Assembly: GCA_021819725.1 (NCBI GenBank) | Contig: JAKAQR010000092.1 | Location: 1-7,309 of the forward strand | Origin: Actinomycetes bacterium | GTDB taxonomy: Bacteria > Actinomycetota > Acidimicrobiia > Acidimicrobiales > Acidimicrobiaceae | Length of the DNA: 7,309 nucleotides | Reading direction: 5' to 3' | Part shown: one piece after another, positions 5,293 through 7,309 of the stretch | How positions within the stretch are numbered: the first letter of the stretch is position 1 | Layout of the letters: each line of letters starts with the position of its first letter | Program-made: the position numbers and the translations under genes | The notes under the pieces: model-generated | Database searches by the model: none | What the model was told of the DNA's origin: nothing | What the model saw: only the letters and a program-made list of their open reading frames with translations

Positions 5293-5489
5293 TTGGCAGT
5301 AAATCCTGATGCGGCCACATGGTGTGGTCGTGCAACGATCTCCATTGAGACCAAAAGCTCCTATATACAGTATGGTCTGGCCATTGAGGAAGTGCGGGGT
5401 TGAGGAAGTGCGGGGTTGAGGAAGTGCAGGAGTCGGCCCGAATGATGAGTTACGGCTCGACCTTACAGCGACAGAGTTTTCGGGGGTGA
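5293..5489 (+). pseudogene. Possible small gene interrupted by a 16-bp tandem duplication
   Basis: A TTG at 5293 has a strong ribosome site, GGAGG (5282-5286), at 6-nt spacing. The frame reads MAVNPDAATWCGRATISIET, then KSSYIQYGLAIEEVRG, and stops at 5401-5403 (36 aa). That stop is made by the first junction of the 16-bp repeat. If two of the three repeat units are removed, the frame continues in phase through QESARMMSYGSTLQRQSFRG to a TGA at 5487-5489, giving 54 aa. I do not recognise the product. Either a small gene was truncated by the duplication, or the 36-aa form is functional, or the frame is a coincidence. An in-frame TGA at 5278 sets its upstream limit. Confidence 0.3.
5384..5431 (+). 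repeat. Tandem repeat, three 16-bp units
   Basis: The unit is TTGAGGAAGTGCGGGG. Copies 1 and 2 are identical (5384-5399, 5400-5415) and copy 3 (5416-5431) ends AGGA instead of GGGG. The identical first two copies suggest a recent duplication by slippage. The unit length is not a multiple of three, and each extra copy brings a TGA into the frame entering from 5293. Confidence 0.9.
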
Positions 5490-5685
5490 TTAGCCCACTG
5501 ACCGATCGCCGAGGTTGGAGAAGCTACTCAATCAATAAGGGTCTTGGACTGGACTCAAGGGGAAATAAGGACGCCTTTTGATCTGGAGTTCCCAAGGCTC
5601 GGTAGGCATGAACTCTCGACTGAGCGAACAGAGGCAGCACCGTGGCGTTGGGCCGGGATCAGGGTGAGCGCCTACCAATAATCCA

Positions 5686-6534
5686 TCATGCGCGGCGATT
5701 AATGCTTATGAGGCCAAGAACAATCAGACCCATACCGAGAATGGTCAAAGCGTGCATTGCGTGTCCGAAGATAAGAAAGTCTAGGAGCGCAGTAGTTGGT
5801 GGCACCCCATAAAACACGCTGGTCACATTGGTTAGGGCTCCTTTGCGAATCATGAAATAGAGGAGCATTGTGGCTCCTACCGATACGACGAGAACCATCC
5901 ATGCCAGTGCGATGGCGAAAGATGCGGTCCAATGCACGTTAAAATGGTCCATGGTTGTTGCCAGGATTGTAAGGACAATAGCGCTGCCAGTGTATTGGAT
6001 GGCCATGTTGGCGGGTTGGCTTGTGGTCGTACGCTTTTGTAGGAATGTTCCAGCGGTTATACTCAACATTGATAGGACAGCACAGGAGATGCCGACGGCG
6101 GAAATGTTTACGATTAATAGGCTATTTGCGACAACCAATGTCAATCCAAGCATCCCGAAGAGCAATCCGACCCATTGGACTCCACTGGTCTTGTCTTTCC
6201 CGACGACGGCGGTCAGTATTGGTTGCATACCCAATATTATGGTCAAAAGAGCTGGCGATACGTGATGGGACAGGGCTTCGAAAAAGAAGACCTGGTATCC
6301 GGCTTGCAGAAATATGCCCGTTATGACAATGTTGCGCCATTCCGAGATTGTTCGCGGGAAGCTCGGACGAAGACCTGAACAGATTAGCCACAGAATTGCC
6401 ATAGAGAGAATCAGGCGCAGCGCTAAAAAGGTTAATGGTCCAGTAGATTCCAGGCCAAGTTCTGCAAAGATTGCTCCACTGCTCCACATAAGCACAAAGG
6501 CCATGGGAACCGCTGAGGCTATGCGTTGTTTCAT
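5686..6534 (-). CDS. EamA/DMT-superfamily transporter
   Basis: Predicted 282-aa integral membrane protein of the drug/metabolite transporter superfamily, with two EamA repeats and about ten membrane helices (roughly 8-28, 32-52, 68-88, 93-112, 119-140, 145-164, 178-195, 203-227, 236-256, 261-277). Family marks are MWSSGAIFAELGL in the first helix, FLALRLILSMAI in the second, ILGMQPILTAVVG (100-112) closing the first repeat region, and FYGVPPTTALLDFLIFGH (241-258) near the end. Such proteins usually export amino acids, other metabolites or drugs; the substrate cannot be told. The length is normal. The ATG at 6534 has a modest SD, AGAGGT, 12 nt upstream. The gene stands alone. Two sampled 60-nt lines give 45-47% G+C, against 57-63% in lines from the dehydrogenase gene, which suggests a different history. 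Confidence 0.92.
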   Translation of the reverse strand: MKQRIASAVPMAFVLMWSSGAIFAELGLESTGPLTFLALRLILSMAILWLICSGLRPSFPRTISEWRNIVITGIFLQAGYQVFFFEALSHHVSPALLTIILGMQPILTAVVGKDKTSGVQWVGLLFGMLGLTLVVANSLLIVNISAVGISCAVLSMLSITAGTFLQKRTTTSQPANMAIQYTGSAIVLTILATTMDHFNVHWTASFAIALAWMVLVVSVGATMLLYFMIRKGALTNVTSVFYGVPPTTALLDFLIFGHAMHALTILGMGLIVLGLISINRRA

Positions 6535-6597
6535 TGTGATGGTGAGACCTCTGATCTATCTATTGGATTGCGGATCGTGTTGGCGTACTCGTTGTGC

Positions 6598-6625
6598 ATA
6601 TTAGGGAGTAAGTAATGGGCAGCAA
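6598..6625 (-). promoter_or_regulatory. Candidate promoter of the EamA gene
   Basis: On the minus strand TTGCTG (6625-6620) and TAATAT (6603-6598) are 16 nt apart and would give a leader of about 55 nt. Both boxes are partial matches to consensus (3/6 and 4/6). Confidence 0.3.
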
Positions 6626-6628
6626 ACA

Positions 6629-6659
6629 TGTGGACGGTCGCTTCGATCAGGGGTCCACA
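6629..6659. promoter_or_regulatory. 7-bp inverted repeat upstream of the EamA gene
   Basis: TGTGGAC (6629-6635) and GTCCACA (6653-6659) are perfect inverted copies with a 17-nt spacer, 95-125 nt before the transporter start and just upstream of its candidate promoter. This is a reasonable place for a regulator site. The regulator is unknown. Confidence 0.35.
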
Positions 6660-7078
6660 CTTCATGCACTATTACCACTGGCATTGTAGTCTACGGATTT
6701 CGCCGCTGCTCCGTATCGGACCGCAATTGATTCAGGGACGCGGCAGCATCTGAGTTTCGATGGTGGAGAGATCATCATTGTCCGTAGGTTGTCACGGCGG
6801 GGAGTCAGGGCTGACGGCACGACTCGAATTGTAGGTGCTGCGATACTTTTCATGTCAATATCATTGCATCGGTAACCCATGGTGACTAATCGTAGACGCT
6901 GGGGATTGTCAGTTGGCACCCCTTTGTCCGGTCGGAGCCGAGTTGGTCTTCTGGTAGCCACTTAGCTGCTTGTGTAGTAAGAGTCGCGGTGTCTCTGGGC
7001 ATGGTTGAGCACGGCGTTTGCCTCGTGTCAGTCGTATGCACAGCGATCCTCTGACCAGGTCTCTGCCCTAGCTAATGT

Positions 7079-7095
7079 GAGTTGTGGATCAACTC
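7079..7095. repeat. Hairpin with 6-bp stem
   Basis: GAGTTG (7079-7084) pairs with CAACTC (7090-7095) around the 5-nt loop TGGAT. It stands 9 bp before the promoter-like sequence at 7104 and could be an operator or the end of an upstream transcript. Confidence 0.4.
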
Positions 7096-7103
7096 TTACG
7101 GCA

Positions 7104-7132
7104 TTGGGCGGTCGATGATTACCGTATATAAC
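7104..7132 (+). promoter_or_regulatory. Candidate sigma-70-type promoter
   Basis: TTGGGC (7104-7109) and TATAAC (7127-7132) are separated by 17 nt. The -10 matches consensus at five of six positions, the -35 at three. Transcription would start near 7139 and enter the hairpin at 7136-7172 at once. Confidence 0.4.
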
Positions 7133-7135
7133 GTG

Positions 7136-7172
7136 GCGGACTGAAACCATTTGGAAATGGGATCTGGTCCGC
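7136..7172 (+). repeat. Two-stage hairpin
   Basis: Outer arms GCGGAC (7136-7141) and GTCCGC (7167-7172) enclose a second perfect dyad, CCATTT-GG-AAATGG (7147-7160), leaving an internal loop between the stems. It overlaps the predicted transcript start of the promoter at 7104-7132. It could be a 5' leader structure, part of a small RNA, or paired protein-binding sites. Confidence 0.45.
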
Positions 7173-7232
7173 AGTATTCGCTTATGGCTGATTTTGGCTT
7201 ATTGTAGTTTGCCCGGTACCTAACTGGTTGAG

Positions 7233-7309
7233 ATGGTCTGTTCGAAGGGAGGGTGTATTGTCGGGCGGATCAAAGGTGATGTTGGGTTAACGAGTGCACC
7301 CACGCAGTG
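7233..7309 (+). CDS. Possible start of an unidentified gene running off the window
   Basis: From the ATG at 7233 the frame is open to the end of the window, 25 codons beginning MVCSKGGCIVGRIKGD. The ribosome site is weak (GGTTGAG directly upstream). The only support is an open frame about 95 nt downstream of a promoter-like sequence; 25 open codons can easily arise by chance. No family is recognisable from so short a piece. Confidence 0.2.
   Translation, partial: MVCSKGGCIVGRIKGDVGLTSAPTQ

Larger units (their letters stand above)
4903..5685. other. 783-bp gap between the VOC and EamA genes
   Basis: No confident gene. The stretch contains a hairpin (4992-5015), a short open frame (5074-5202), a C7 run at 5128-5134 with an approximate G6 complement at 5181-5186, a CCTACC-T-GGTAGG dyad (5229-5241), a possible small gene (from 5293) and a three-copy 16-bp tandem repeat (5384-5431). 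After about 5490 I see nothing but scattered stops. Confidence 0.5.
6535..7232. other. Gap to the right of the EamA gene
   Basis: No recognised gene in nearly 700 bp. Open frames exist on both strands around 6662-6961 without a convincing start or known domain. The stretch also holds a promoter candidate and a dyad (6629-6659) upstream of the transporter, then a hairpin, promoter-like boxes and a second hairpin at its right end. Confidence 0.5.

Noticed and set aside
5384..5431. Short tandem repeat as a CRISPR array
   Set aside because: The 16-bp units are directly adjacent with no spacers.
5293..5489. Classic phase variation by repeat-number change
   Set aside because: Each added unit brings the same in-frame TGA at the first junction, so three-unit changes would not restore the long frame; only the single-unit form is open.
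6662..6961. 99-codon minus-strand frame in the right-hand gap
   Set aside because: No ribosome site, no recognisable domain, and a competing plus-strand frame is open over much of it.
7136..7172. Integron attC-like recombination site
   Set aside because: The arms do not contain the GTTRRRY/RYYYAAC core sites, and no integrase or cassette array is visible.

Overview
The window looks like an accessory or degraded stretch of an Actinomycetota chromosome. The evidence is a moderately high G+C content (57-63% in hand-counted lines inside the central genes), strong Shine-Dalgarno (SD) sites, and families common in that phylum: a TetR regulator divergent from an atypical short-chain dehydrogenase, a PadR regulator with a Gly/His/Cys-rich N-terminus, a small glyoxalase-like protein and a RimJ/RimL-type acetyltransferase. 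An acidophilic Acidimicrobiia member would fit, but that is only an impression. No rRNA, tRNA, CRISPR array, intact transposase or phage gene is visible.

Layout, left to right: a GNAT acetyltransferase on the minus strand (121-675); a gene-poor gap holding the first copy of a 70-bp dispersed repeat (1039-1108); a minus-strand TetR regulator (1250-2062); a 92-bp divergent control region with two copies of one operator; a plus-strand NAD(P)-dependent epimerase/dehydratase-like protein (2155-3078); a 477-bp gap with a strong hairpin; a PadR regulator (3556-4077); a 438-bp gap holding the second repeat copy (4367-4436); a glyoxalase-like VOC protein (4516-4902); a 783-bp gap with hairpins, a possible small gene and a 3 x 16-bp tandem repeat; a minus-strand EamA/DMT transporter (5686-6534); and a 775-bp right end with no recognised gene, where a hairpin, a promoter-like sequence, a second hairpin and a reading frame leaving the window follow one another.

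The six confident genes cover about 4.05 kb, or 55% of the window, which is low for a bacterium. The only clear functional unit is the tetR/dehydrogenase divergent pair, where the regulator most likely represses its neighbour and itself in response to a small molecule. PadR probably regulates itself and perhaps a distant target. The transporter is poorer in G+C (about 45-47% in two sampled lines) and may have a different origin.

No obvious new multi-gene system is visible. The best leads are the duplicated divergent operator, the unexplained 70-bp repeat pair, the small reading frame apparently cut short by a tandem 16-bp duplication, and the hairpin-promoter-hairpin arrangement at the right edge.
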